Shown in pieces: positions 9,365 to 18,390 of a stretch of DNA of 64,000 nucleotides. The position numbers and the translations under genes are program-made. Below the pieces are notes generated by a model that searched no databases, was not told the DNA's origin, and saw only the letters and a list, made by a program, of their open reading frames with translations. The DNA is from Muribaculaceae bacterium (GTDB lineage Bacteria > Bacteroidota > Bacteroidia > Bacteroidales > Muribaculaceae), in contig JAFQAS010000014.1 in NCBI GenBank assembly GCA_017399915.1, positions 1-64,000 on the forward strand, given 5' to 3'. Within the stretch, counting starts at the first letter, position 1. Each line of letters starts with the position of its first letter.

Positions 9365-10534
9365 CTATTGTGCGAGGTGATAAATTTCCATTGTTTCTTT
9401 TGAAGTGAGACGATAGTAACCGCCTATTACATCACCTTTGTTTTCGTGAAGTTTTTTAACGAGCAAATCAAAATCGGGATTTTCTATGCCCAACTGAGCC
9501 AAGGTGATTGGCAAATCCAACGACGCATAGAATTTTCTCAACAAAGCGACTCCTTCGAGTGCCGCTTGAGTGTCATCATCGTTCACCACGTCAAAAACTC
9601 TTCGAGCAAATTGTGCACCTTTCTTGGGATTGTGCGTTGCCATAAACGTCATCCATGCCGGAGTTATTACAGCCAATCCCGCGCCATGAGTAACGCCATA
9701 CACGGCACTCAATTCATGCTCCATGAAATGCGACACCCAATCCTCTTGTCGGCCGGTGCCACAAATACCATTATGAGCCAATGTGCCACACCACATTATG
9801 TTTGCTCGGGCATCATAATTTTCAGGTTCAGCCATCACACGTGGAGCCTCTGTTATTATAGCTTTCAACACTCCTTCGGCCACGCGGTCGGTAACTTCGG
9901 TTTCGGGAGTATTGGTAAAGTAACGTTCAAAAATATGCGCCATCATATCGGCGATGCCACTTGCTGTTTGATATGGAGGAAGTGTGAATGTCAATTCAGG
10001 ATTCATCACTGCAAATTTAGGTCGCAAAGCACTATCGGTACGTAGACTTATTTTGTGCATTCCATCGAGCTTTGTTATCACCGAATTGCCCGAGCCCTCA
10101 CTGCCGGCAGCTGGAATTGTAAGCACTACCCCAACAGGCAATGCCTCCTCTACGACTTTCTTTCCCGCATAGAAATCCCAAAAATCCCCCTCATAAGGCA
10201 CTCCGCACGCAATAGCTTTGGCGGTATCAATTGCCGAACCGCCACCTACAGCAACAAGGCCCGAGAGTTTTTCTCGGCGACATTTCTCAATACCTTCATA
10301 CACTCGATCATCGGTAGGATTGGGTTGCACCCCACCAAGTTCAAGATATTTCACTCCGGCTGCATCGAGCGAAGTTTTCACTCTGTCGAGCAAGCCACTC
10401 CGCACCACTGAGCCGCCACCATAAACGAGTAACACATTATCGCAACCCATCCATCGGGTCAACTCACCGGTTTGCTCCTCTACCCCACGTCCAAACACAT
10501 ATCGCGTGGGGGTATAATAATTAAAATCATTCAT
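9365..10534 (-). CDS. Iron/zinc-containing alcohol dehydrogenase, YqhD/BDH type
   Basis: A 389-residue group III alcohol dehydrogenase that would reduce aldehydes to alcohols with NAD(P)H. The dinucleotide loop GGGS lies at residues 97-100. The metal ligands D196, H200, H269 and H283 fall in GIADMMAH, SHFMEHE and VTHGAG, closely matching the spacing in E. coli YqhD, which is about the same length. GGG at residues 39-41 and PNPT at 71-74 are also family features. The preceding TPR gene ends only 8 bases upstream of this start on the same strand, so the two are probably cotranscribed. Likely roles are aldehyde detoxification or fermentation end-product formation; the substrate is not determined by the sequence. 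Confidence 0.92.
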   Translation of the reverse strand: MNDFNYYTPTRYVFGRGVEEQTGELTRWMGCDNVLLVYGGGSVVRSGLLDRVKTSLDAAGVKYLELGGVQPNPTDDRVYEGIEKCRREKLSGLVAVGGGSAIDTAKAIACGVPYEGDFWDFYAGKKVVEEALPVGVVLTIPAAGSEGSGNSVITKLDGMHKISLRTDSALRPKFAVMNPELTFTLPPYQTASGIADMMAHIFERYFTNTPETEVTDRVAEGVLKAIITEAPRVMAEPENYDARANIMWCGTLAHNGICGTGRQEDWVSHFMEHELSAVYGVTHGAGLAVITPAWMTFMATHNPKKGAQFARRVFDVVNDDDTQAALEGVALLRKFYASLDLPITLAQLGIENPDFDLLVKKLHENKGDVIGGYYRLTSKETMEIYHLAQ

Positions 10535-10542
10535 AGCTATAT

Positions 10543-11643
10543 TTATTTTTGTTTATCATTCGCTCCATATAAAAGTTTGCGACGCGACACACTATTCTTA
10601 TCGGTCAACTCAAAAGGATTGTCATCAAGCCAAGCAGACAAAGCCTCCAACTTGTCGTAATTTTCAGACAACCAAGCATCGGCCTCTTCTTTATTTACCT
10701 CATAGAACAACCAATAATTATACGCCTCCCAATGTCCGGCCTCTTTAAGTCGGGCAAAGAAATCAAACAAGTAAACATCTTCTTTCAAAGTAGGCACCAA
10801 CTCAAATAATCCCGAACGTAATTCTATCAAATCCTTTATCGAAAACTTATCGCCTTGTTTTTTTATCGTGGCAGCCTTAAAAAATCCCATCTCATAAAGA
10901 GTGGCAACGACATCGGCATAAGTATCTACCACATTAACCTCATTAAACGATACTCGAATAGAATCATTTTTATACGTGATTTTTTCATTTATTACATCAG
11001 TCATTATTTTTATCACTTCAGCCTTGCGTCCTTCGCGAGAAGGGAGATTTGCCATCGTCTCGGCATAAATCATACCCCACGATTTCTGATTACTATCCAT
11101 CAACAATTGCGATGCACGATAATAATTGGGAGAATAAGTCGGTTCGACCATAATACCCGTTTCGAAATAACCAAGAGCAGCGTTAAAATCATTCTCATAT
11201 AACGACATAATTCCCAATTCACAATATATCATTCCCGAATTAGGGAATTTCTCAATCCCCTTTTTATACGCTTCAATTGCTTTTTCTCGATTTCCGTTAT
11301 AATCATAGAGATTTCCTAACATTTGATAAGCTTGTGCGTCTGCATCGGGAAGATTGTCGCACATATATTTATAAATATTCAGCGATTTTTCATAATTTTT
11401 ATCGAGAAGATGAGCATAACCCAACTCAAACATAACTAAGAAATTATCGGGGTGAACCACATTCATACTATCAAGGAAATGAATCGATTGCTTAACCATG
11501 CCATTATCCATCAACAATATAGCATATTGCACTTCCTTTTTAATATGCTTACCCATATCGGCAGAAGGCTGACTCTGAGCAACAACCACATTAGCCATCA
11601 CCCCTACTACAAATAAAACTAAAGCTACAAAACTCTTTTTCAT
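10543..11643 (-). CDS. Secreted tetratricopeptide-repeat protein
   Basis: A 366-residue protein with a signal peptide (residues 1-22, ending VVVAQ). Residues about 50-210 contain consecutive TPR units, for example the segments around YAHLLDKNYEKSLNIYKYM, QMLGNLYDYNGNREKAIEAY and GIMSLYENDFNAALGYFETG. The C-terminal half is probably helical without clear motifs. TPR proteins are scaffolds for protein complexes. It is the first gene of a probable two-gene transcript with the downstream alcohol dehydrogenase, but the pairing suggests no obvious function. Intergenic distance to the unknown gene upstream is 45 bases. Confidence 0.85.
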   Translation of the reverse strand: MKKSFVALVLFVVGVMANVVVAQSQPSADMGKHIKKEVQYAILLMDNGMVKQSIHFLDSMNVVHPDNFLVMFELGYAHLLDKNYEKSLNIYKYMCDNLPDADAQAYQMLGNLYDYNGNREKAIEAYKKGIEKFPNSGMIYCELGIMSLYENDFNAALGYFETGIMVEPTYSPNYYRASQLLMDSNQKSWGMIYAETMANLPSREGRKAEVIKIMTDVINEKITYKNDSIRVSFNEVNVVDTYADVVATLYEMGFFKAATIKKQGDKFSIKDLIELRSGLFELVPTLKEDVYLFDFFARLKEAGHWEAYNYWLFYEVNKEEADAWLSENYDKLEALSAWLDDNPFELTDKNSVSRRKLLYGANDKQK

Positions 11644-11688
11644 GATAAAAACAATTTAAACTATTACTCTATTCGCAAATTTATGATT

Positions 11689-12081
11689 TCACACCTTAAC
11701 ATTCCTTACTACAAGAACGGACAATAATATAGAAAGAATTACATCAAAGAGGATTATGAACTCACTTTCATATCCACCAGATATAAATGTATCATAAAAA
11801 ACAAATGATATAAGATGAACCGGACTACCAGTCCAACACAATAAGGATAATAATATAACAAATACAGATTCTCCTAATAAGATAGGCATAATAGGTGTCT
11901 TAAAACATTTTCTAACTATAAAAAACAACACTATTAATAAAGTATATGCAAAAAAACGTCCATAAAAACAATTCAACATAAAATACTCTTTCCAAACGAC
12001 ATCCGCCCCAAAGTCCAACTCTTTGGGATATAATAAAAGCATATTTCCTATCAGTATAATTATAATTGCAAAGTATTTCAT
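11689..12081 (-). CDS. Unknown small membrane protein
   Basis: A 130-residue protein with about four predicted transmembrane stretches (near residues 1-16, 42-62, 68-87 and 108-126). I recognise no family. Its ATG overlaps the stop of the preceding 227-residue gene in an ATGA arrangement, which implies translational coupling. Both genes are noticeably more AT-rich than their neighbours, which may indicate recent acquisition. Confidence 0.65.
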   Translation of the reverse strand: MKYFAIIIILIGNMLLLYPKELDFGADVVWKEYFMLNCFYGRFFAYTLLIVLFFIVRKCFKTPIMPILLGESVFVILLSLLCWTGSPVHLISFVFYDTFISGGYESEFIILFDVILSILLSVLVVRNVKV

Positions 12082-12761
12082 TTTAAATATTTATCATCAA
12101 TTCTTGTTAGGACTTCATCTATTATTATAAATATTTCTTGATTTGTTTTATTCTTTAGATTTAATATTATTCTATTTGTCTCATCAGAGATTAATCCTCT
12201 ACCATATGGAGATGGGATATCTGGTGTTATAATCATTGTATCATTTTCAAGTTCAATTAAACATGATGCGTTTTTTGTATATAAACTTTTCCATGAACGC
12301 TCTTTTAACCCCTTAAGAAAATCTGAGGATGACATATCTATAAAATTCATATTTGAGCTCACATCCAATACGTCGAATATTTCTTTAATCAAATCATCAT
12401 ATACAACATTTGTAGGAAGTAATGAAATTGGACCAGAATGATGATATCCTCCTGAAACAAAATAATTTGGGACAATCTTATAATATTTCTGATTTCTATA
12501 AATATTACATGCTTTTCTTGTTTGCTTTCTTTCGATAGTGCGATGCTGTTTTTTATAATAAAACCATACGCCAACTAATAAGATTATACTAACTACGATA
12601 TTTATAATTATGACATAGTTGGGGTACATAAATAAGAATAACTCATTCCCAAGATTATATCTAATAATTAACGGCCCAAAATATATCAAATCTACCACAC
12701 AAATCACTATAATTGCCCAACAACAAATGGTTCTAATTCTTATTTTATCAATCGGTTTCAT
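12078..12761 (-). CDS. Unknown protein with two N-terminal membrane helices
   Basis: A 227-residue protein from the ATG at 12761; an in-frame GTG at 12785 would add eight residues. Two hydrophobic segments lie in the first about 75 residues, followed by a basic stretch and a soluble domain of about 150 residues. That domain includes PNYFVSGGYHHSGPISLLP and, nearer the C-terminus, IPSPYGRGLISDE. No known domain is recognised. The gene overlaps the next membrane-protein gene by four bases, so the pair probably forms a two-component membrane unit. Low GC compared with the flanking genes. Confidence 0.65.
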   Translation of the reverse strand: MKPIDKIRIRTICCWAIIVICVVDLIYFGPLIIRYNLGNELFLFMYPNYVIIINIVVSIILLVGVWFYYKKQHRTIERKQTRKACNIYRNQKYYKIVPNYFVSGGYHHSGPISLLPTNVVYDDLIKEIFDVLDVSSNMNFIDMSSSDFLKGLKERSWKSLYTKNASCLIELENDTMIITPDIPSPYGRGLISDETNRIILNLKNKTNQEIFIIIDEVLTRIDDKYLK

Positions 12762-12851
12762 TTTCTTATTTATTTTGCTAACCACAAATTTACAATTATT
12801 TTTTAAATATACAAATAGTAATATAACTCTTGAATTTATTTATATCGTGCA

Positions 12852-12881
12852 TTTGATTTTGGCAGAAAATTGCTAATTTCG
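12852..12881 (+). promoter_or_regulatory. Promoter for the metallo-beta-lactamase-fold gene
   Basis: TTTG (12852-12855), 18 bases and TAATTTCG (12874-12881), one base off the TAnnTTTG consensus, lie 19 bases before the ATG at 12900. The spacing is slightly short, so this is a moderate call. Confidence 0.5.
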
Positions 12882-12899
12882 CAAATATATTTTGATTGT

Positions 12900-13712
12900 A
12901 TGAAATTTGTTGTATTAGTTGATAATAGCCCCGGTGGGCATGAGGGTTTGATGGCAGAGCATGGGTTTGCGCTGTGGATGGAGGTTGATGGGTTGAAGTG
13001 GCTCGTTGACACGGGGGCGAGCGATGCTTTTGCACAAAATGCCACTCAACTTGGGATTGATATCGCCGATGTCGATTACCTTATCCTGTCGCATGGTCAT
13101 AGCGATCATTGTGGGGGATTGGAGGCGTTTCTTTCGCTCAACAATAAAGCTCAGATATTTATATCGTCGCACGTTGTGGGCAATCACTACTACTCTACTC
13201 GTCGCGGTGCCAAACGCGACATTTCGCTTAATCATTCTCTTATCGACGCCAATGCTCATCGATTTACAATGGTTGATGAGGGTATAGAAATCAGTAATTC
13301 GGTAAAAATAATCTCATCGTTTGCTAACACTCACTCTATGCCACTGGCAAATGGGACATTGTTGGCTAACGACATTCTTGATGATTTCTCTCATGAAATT
13401 GCTATAGCTGTAACAACATCAAATGGTGTTGTTGTCATTTCGCCATGTTCGCATAATGGTATTATTAATACCCTTGAAGCATGCTCGCATTTAGGTGAGA
13501 TTTCACACTACATCGGTGGCACGCATCTTGTTGACAACTTTGAAAGCGAAGAGCAATTACTCCTCTTGGCATCTAACCTACAACAACGCTACCCCAACCT
13601 CACATTACTCTCGGGTCACTGCACCGGAGAATGCGCAAAAATGGCTTTTCTGTCGGGTTTAAAGCACAAATACATCGATTTTCATACCGGATTTTCGTTA
13701 TTTATCGATTAA
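12900..13712 (+). CDS. MBL-fold metallohydrolase (COG1237-like)
   Basis: A 270-residue metallo-beta-lactamase-fold protein. The ATG at 12900 is chosen because a family-like start MKFVVLVDN follows; an upstream in-frame TTG at 12870 is unlikely. The metal-binding motif HGHSDHCGG is at about residues 65-73, VDTGAS precedes it, and LSGHCTGE near residue 240 supplies later ligands. This layout matches the family annotated as dihydropterin-aminobenzene-phosphate synthase-like (COG1237), whose bacterial members are mostly uncharacterised metal-dependent hydrolases. It is a single gene. A weak CCTAA/TTAGG hairpin at 13744-13765 may end transcription. Confidence 0.88.
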   Translation: MKFVVLVDNSPGGHEGLMAEHGFALWMEVDGLKWLVDTGASDAFAQNATQLGIDIADVDYLILSHGHSDHCGGLEAFLSLNNKAQIFISSHVVGNHYYSTRRGAKRDISLNHSLIDANAHRFTMVDEGIEISNSVKIISSFANTHSMPLANGTLLANDILDDFSHEIAIAVTTSNGVVVISPCSHNGIINTLEACSHLGEISHYIGGTHLVDNFESEEQLLLLASNLQQRYPNLTLLSGHCTGECAKMAFLSGLKHKYIDFHTGFSLFID

Positions 13713-13806
13713 AATCACTATCTTCGTAGCGGTAAATTATAACCCTAAATAATACCAATATTAGGTTTTATCACATTTTGAATAATCATAACCTCAAATT
13801 AAACAT

Positions 13807-16800
13807 ATGAAATCGCGATTTTTACATCTATTAGCGTCGGTGTTGTTGATAACAACCTTCGCAGGCAATCTATCTGCCGCTAATCCTAAACGCGAAATGC
13901 GTTCTACTTGGCTCACATTAGTTTCAAACATTGACTGGCCTTCTACCAAAGGCACAAGTGCGTCGGCTCAAGCCGCACAAAAACAAGAATTAATCGCCTA
14001 TCTCGACAATCTTGAAGAGCTTAACATGACTTCAACTTGTTTGCACATTCGCACAATGGGCGATGCCGCATATCCATCGGAATATGCACCTTGGTCAAGT
14101 TATATTTCCGGTACTCGTGGAGTGAGTCCGGGTTGGGACCCATTGGCATTTTTCGTTGAAGAATGTCACAAACGTGGTATCGAGGCATACGTGTGGCTCA
14201 ACCCCTATCGCTGGAGTAGTAGCGGCTTGAATGCTTGGTCAACAGAAAAAGACTTAGAATGGAAAAACAACGATATGCTCATCGTTGGCGACAATGGCAC
14301 TTATGTAACATTCAACCCTGCTCTAAAAGAGACTCGCGAACTTATCGTAAATGTCATTAAAGAAATCATTGACAATTACGCAATCGACGGCATGTTGTTT
14401 GATGACTATTTCTACCCAAGCGGTGGCACTACCGAAGGTTCAAGTGCACCCGACTACGCTGATTATATAGCAAGTGGCACCACAATGTCGATGGGTGATT
14501 GGCGCCGTCGCAACGTAAATGATATGGTTGCCGACTGTTATAAAATCATTAACGAGACACGCCCTGATGTACGTTTTGGTATCGGCCCTGCCGGTGTTTC
14601 AAGTAAATCAGCAAGCAAATACGGACTTCCCTCTATTTCTTCTTATGGTGCAAGTGCCAGCGATTGGCAATATGATCAAATTTATTGCGACCCGTTGACA
14701 TGGATGTATGAAGGAACAGTTGATTTTATTTCTCCCCAACTTTATTGGGAAACAACTCACTCAACCAATGGATATGAAGAATTAACACATTGGTGGAGCG
14801 ATGCTGCCGACAAACTAAAATGTCACTACTATGCAAGCCAAGCTTCATACAAAATTAGCAACTCGGGCTGGGGTGTAAATGAAATGATTAAACAAGTAAA
14901 CCACAACCGCACTTATGTAAAAAACAATAATTGCGGTAGCATTTATTACAACACAAACACTTTCAAAAGTGGCATGAGTTCTCTTAAAGACAACGTGTAT
15001 TCAACACCTGCTTTAACTCCTGAAATCACTTGGAAGAAGGGCGATAATTATAGCGCCGTTTCTAATTTGAAATATAACGCCGGCACATTGACATGGGACG
15101 CAACAGAGAATGGCAACGCGATTATTCGTTACACCGTATATGCAGTGCCTATGTCGGTAACTATCGATGAAGCCAAAGCCGCCGATGGCGACGGATTTGA
15201 CGGGCAATATCTTCAAAAAGTTGTTTACGGTACATCATACACTCTCGACAGCGACAAGCAAGCAAACTATTGGTATGTTGTGAATGTGTTTGACGGCTAT
15301 GGCCATGAACACGAATCGGCAATCGTAAACTATCCCGAGGGCGACTCTGAAGTGGCTACACTCATCGCTCCTATCAATGGCGCGACAGTTGCATGGAGTC
15401 AAGAATTTTCTTGGAGCAATATCTCTGATGCGACTTTCACTCTTGAAATTTCCGACAGCGAATCATTCTCAACTATTGTGTTGCAACAAAAAGGCATCAC
15501 AACCAACTCTGCAACTATCGACCTCGGCAAGCTCGAATCAACAAAAACATATTATTGGAGAATTCGCACTGCCCAAACCAACAAACTTGAATCGGTGAGC
15601 AAAGTGGAATCATTCGTAACCACCACTCGCCCGGCTGCTCCTAAAACAACTCTTATCGCCCCCGACGATGAGGCACAATTAGACGAAGATATCACTTTCT
15701 CTTGGAGCGAAGTGGAATGCGATGAATACACTATTGAAATGTCGGCTCAAAAAGATTTCTCAAATATTCTTTACAAAAAGACATTGACCGAAACATCACT
15801 CCCATTCACATTGTCAATTTTAGGCAAAGGCACATTCTATTGGCGAGTGGTAACATCGGGCAACGCATTGAACGATACTTACTCTGATGTGCGCTCATTT
15901 GAAATCACCAAAATTTCAGTAGGCAACTTAGAACCCGGATATTCAATCAAACTCGACAAAGATAATGACTCATACGAAAAAGTGGGCGATCTCTCTATCA
16001 ATAGCATTTGGTTCCGTTCGGTTCACGATGATTACAAGAACATCACATTTGGCGAAAACGGGTCTTTCAACCGTTCATTCTGTGCAGTTGGCAACACCGT
16101 GTATATGGTAGGTCGCTCTGAAAACTCTACCCGAGCCAATATCTACCTACGCAAATTTGATGGCACAACAGGTGAAATCATCTCCGACATTATCCTTGGC
16201 GATGAAGGAAAAATTGCATTCTATCCAGCCAATAGCGTTGTGAAAGACTCTAAAGGAAACATCTGCATTGCCAACCTTTCACTCAACATCAAGTCAACCC
16301 CTATCGTGTTACATCAAGTTGATCTCGAAACAGGAGAATTGACTCAAGTGGCATCAGTAAAATATAGCAGTTCTTCATCACGTTGCGACCACATCACATT
16401 GACAGGCGATGTTGAAAGTGGGAATTTCACTATATATGCAGCATTTTCTAAAGCCAAAGTTGTTGTTCGTTGGAATTTTGAAAATGGAACACAAAAATCA
16501 CAAGAAGTGTGCTCACTCACCCTCAATCCTTCAAGTGTGACAGCACTTGGCACTGCTCCACGAGTGATTTTGATTGACGACAATTCATTCCTCGTTCGTG
16601 GTGGTGATACTGAATGGGCTCGTTACAACTTCTCATCGGGCAAAGTTGCCGACTCTTTCAACAACAACCCCGACCTCAAACCTATCGCAGGTGAGGCAAA
16701 TGGTGGCACCTGGTTCACACTCAATAATACGAATTACTTCGTTTATCCATATGCCGACTGGACCGACCCCGTTGGTCACCAATTCAACATCGTTAAAGCC

Positions 16801-17136
16801 GATGCCGATTTATCATTCAAGTCAATGGAATTGATGTGGACATTCCCTAAAGATGGTATGGGCAACGTTGAAAGCACCACATTCCAAGCCGATGCCGACT
16901 ATGTGCAAACAGATGCCGGACGCGTGATGTTATATATATTCGTTCCCGGTAATGGATTGTGTGCCTACGAAATCGTTGACGCTTCAGCAAGTGGAATTGA
17001 AGGCGTAGCCATCGACAGCGATGCGGTTGAAGTAGCACGTTACGACATTCACGGACGCCTCCTCACCCAACCCACAAGCGGTATCAACATCATAAAAATG
17101 AGCGACGGCACCGCAAAGAAAGTAGTAGTGAAATAA
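13807..17136 (+). CDS. Secreted GHL10-type glycoside-hydrolase-like protein with C-terminal sorting-like tail
   Basis: An 1109-residue protein with a signal peptide (residues 1-24). Residues about 27-400 match glycosyl-hydrolase-like family 10 (DUF187): REMRSTWLTLVSNIDWP, GWDPLAFFVEECHKRGIEAYVWLNPYRW, then GMLFDDYFYP and ISPQLYWE. It has a TIM-barrel fold with acidic residues in FDDYF likely in the active site. GHL10 proteins are thought to act on peptidoglycan-type or other glycans. Two similar FN3-like repeats follow (around residues 518-605 and 610-700, each with a YYWRIRT or FYWRVVT motif). A large beta-rich region comes next, and then a tail containing VEVARYDIHGR and GINIIKMSDG. That tail is nearly identical to the end of the LRR protein at 24711-25706. 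Two secreted genes follow closely, suggesting an operon. Confidence 0.87.
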   Translation: MKSRFLHLLASVLLITTFAGNLSAANPKREMRSTWLTLVSNIDWPSTKGTSASAQAAQKQELIAYLDNLEELNMTSTCLHIRTMGDAAYPSEYAPWSSYISGTRGVSPGWDPLAFFVEECHKRGIEAYVWLNPYRWSSSGLNAWSTEKDLEWKNNDMLIVGDNGTYVTFNPALKETRELIVNVIKEIIDNYAIDGMLFDDYFYPSGGTTEGSSAPDYADYIASGTTMSMGDWRRRNVNDMVADCYKIINETRPDVRFGIGPAGVSSKSASKYGLPSISSYGASASDWQYDQIYCDPLTWMYEGTVDFISPQLYWETTHSTNGYEELTHWWSDAADKLKCHYYASQASYKISNSGWGVNEMIKQVNHNRTYVKNNNCGSIYYNTNTFKSGMSSLKDNVYSTPALTPEITWKKGDNYSAVSNLKYNAGTLTWDATENGNAIIRYTVYAVPMSVTIDEAKAADGDGFDGQYLQKVVYGTSYTLDSDKQANYWYVVNVFDGYGHEHESAIVNYPEGDSEVATLIAPINGATVAWSQEFSWSNISDATFTLEISDSESFSTIVLQQKGITTNSATIDLGKLESTKTYYWRIRTAQTNKLESVSKVESFVTTTRPAAPKTTLIAPDDEAQLDEDITFSWSEVECDEYTIEMSAQKDFSNILYKKTLTETSLPFTLSILGKGTFYWRVVTSGNALNDTYSDVRSFEITKISVGNLEPGYSIKLDKDNDSYEKVGDLSINSIWFRSVHDDYKNITFGENGSFNRSFCAVGNTVYMVGRSENSTRANIYLRKFDGTTGEIISDIILGDEGKIAFYPANSVVKDSKGNICIANLSLNIKSTPIVLHQVDLETGELTQVASVKYSSSSSRCDHITLTGDVESGNFTIYAAFSKAKVVVRWNFENGTQKSQEVCSLTLNPSSVTALGTAPRVILIDDNSFLVRGGDTEWARYNFSSGKVADSFNNNPDLKPIAGEANGGTWFTLNNTNYFVYPYADWTDPVGHQFNIVKADADLSFKSMELMWTFPKDGMGNVESTTFQADADYVQTDAGRVMLYIFVPGNGLCAYEIVDASASGIEGVAIDSDAVEVARYDIHGRLLTQPTSGINIIKMSDGTAKKVVVK

Positions 17137-17149
17137 CACTAAAACTATT

Positions 17150-17620
17150 ATGCACAATCGGCTCTTTGTATTGGCAACATTATTGATTTTTTCTTTTTCG
17201 GCGCTTGCCGAAGAATATAACTTTGTAGTGTGGACTAAATCGGGAGAGCAAATAAGTTTCCCCGTTAACGAGAAACCCAAAGTTACACACAACAATAATT
17301 GTTATACAATAACCTCTACCTCAACTACTGTGGAGTATCCGATTGTCAATGTAATGAAATTTACGTTAGAGCCTCAAGATCCCGGAGGTATTGAGGCTCT
17401 TAAACCTATCGGCTCTAATATTTTTCAATCAGACAACACTCTGAAACTATCCGGATTTCAAGTCGGTTCCGTTGTGAAAATATTCGCTATTAATGGTCAA
17501 TTACTATTTACCCAAACCATCAATGACGAAGGATTGCTTTCTATTGATTTATCTCCGCTACCGCATGGGATATATGTTGTATCAACAGAATGTATTACTT
17601 GTAAATTCATAAAACGATGA
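17150..17620 (+). CDS. Small secreted protein with C-terminal sorting-like domain
   Basis: A 156-residue protein with a signal peptide (residues about 1-20). Its N-terminal module (FVVWTKSGEQISFPVNEKPK) is a pattern I have seen in Bacteroidales exported proteins, with no known activity. The C-terminal about 70 residues (LKLSGFQVGSVVKIFAING, LPHGIYVVST) resemble a type A sorting domain. The protein therefore consists of little more than a short beta module plus an export tag. It starts 13 bases after the GHL10 gene and overlaps the next gene by four bases (ATGA), so all three are probably one transcript. Confidence 0.75.
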   Translation: MHNRLFVLATLLIFSFSALAEEYNFVVWTKSGEQISFPVNEKPKVTHNNNCYTITSTSTTVEYPIVNVMKFTLEPQDPGGIEALKPIGSNIFQSDNTLKLSGFQVGSVVKIFAINGQLLFTQTINDEGLLSIDLSPLPHGIYVVSTECITCKFIKR

Positions 17621-18333
17621 GATATAAAAACATCACAATTCTGGTATTTTTATTCATTTTAGGCTTTATCCCCGAGATGAATTCTCAAGGCATATTCATA
17701 TACAAAAAAGATGGCAGCCGAATAAAAGTACCTTACGAAAATTTCGACAGCATCGTCCCCTATGAATCGGACTCGTCAGAAGTGGATATTTTAGCCGTTG
17801 ATTTAGGGTTGCCAAGTGGCACAAAATGGGCAAGCCATAACATCGGAGCGACTAAACCCGAAGAATATGGCGACTACTTCGCTTGGGGTGAAATCAAAAC
17901 AAAAGAGGAATATACTAAAAACAATTATGTCTATTTTGACCAATCAAAAAACCAGTTCATCAGCATCGGAGATGTAATTTCAGGTAGTGGTTATGATGCT
18001 GCATTTATAACATGGGGCGACGGTTGGAGAATGCCCACTAAAGAGGATTTTGAGGAATTGAGGGACTGTTGTTTCTGGACATGGACCACGCTCAATGGCG
18101 TAAATGGATATATATTTGAAAGTTATAATGGCAACAGCATATTCATTCCGGCAGCAGGCTTTCGTTATGAAAAATCATTAAATGATGATGGCGTTAGTGG
18201 TAGATATTGGTGTGGCACAATAAAAGAAAATAGTGCTTTATATGCAACTAATTTATTGTTTTATAATTATAAATACATTATCGATTACGCAAACCGATTT
18301 ACAGGATACCCAATTCGCCCGGTAAAGAAATAA
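17617..18333 (+). CDS. Secreted DUF1566/Fib_succ_major-like protein
   Basis: A 238-residue protein with a signal peptide (residues about 1-23). Residues 24-45 repeat the short dG-x-x-IkvPyE module seen in the preceding gene. The remaining domain begins DLGLPSGTKWASHNIGA and continues through YGDYFAWGE, WRMPTKEDFEEL and GRYWCGTI to a C-terminal FTGYPIRPVKK. This is the hallmark order of the Fibrobacter major paralogous / DUF1566 domain, a C-type-lectin-like fold common in exported Bacteroidales proteins. The function is not known. The start ATG overlaps the previous stop by four bases, giving translational coupling. Confidence 0.8.
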   Translation: MRYKNITILVFLFILGFIPEMNSQGIFIYKKDGSRIKVPYENFDSIVPYESDSSEVDILAVDLGLPSGTKWASHNIGATKPEEYGDYFAWGEIKTKEEYTKNNYVYFDQSKNQFISIGDVISGSGYDAAFITWGDGWRMPTKEDFEELRDCCFWTWTTLNGVNGYIFESYNGNSIFIPAAGFRYEKSLNDDGVSGRYWCGTIKENSALYATNLLFYNYKYIIDYANRFTGYPIRPVKK

Positions 18334-18352
18334 ATAGCAACGACATAACCAC

Positions 18353-18389
18353 AAAGGCTACCGAAGAGTATCGATAGCCTTTGTTTTTT
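18353..18389. terminator. Bidirectional terminator
   Basis: AAAGGCTA (18353-18360) pairs with TAGCCTTT (18375-18382) and a T6 run follows on the plus strand. It lies between the convergent DUF1566-like gene and the WD40 gene. Its position just beyond 18391 also supports that site as the original end of the WD40 reading frame. Confidence 0.8.
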
Positions 18390-18390
18390 A

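Noticed and set aside
9446-10045. A 199-codon plus-strand frame opposite the alcohol dehydrogenase
   Set aside because: It is the reverse of conserved metal-binding sequence; the dehydrogenase frame is clearly real.
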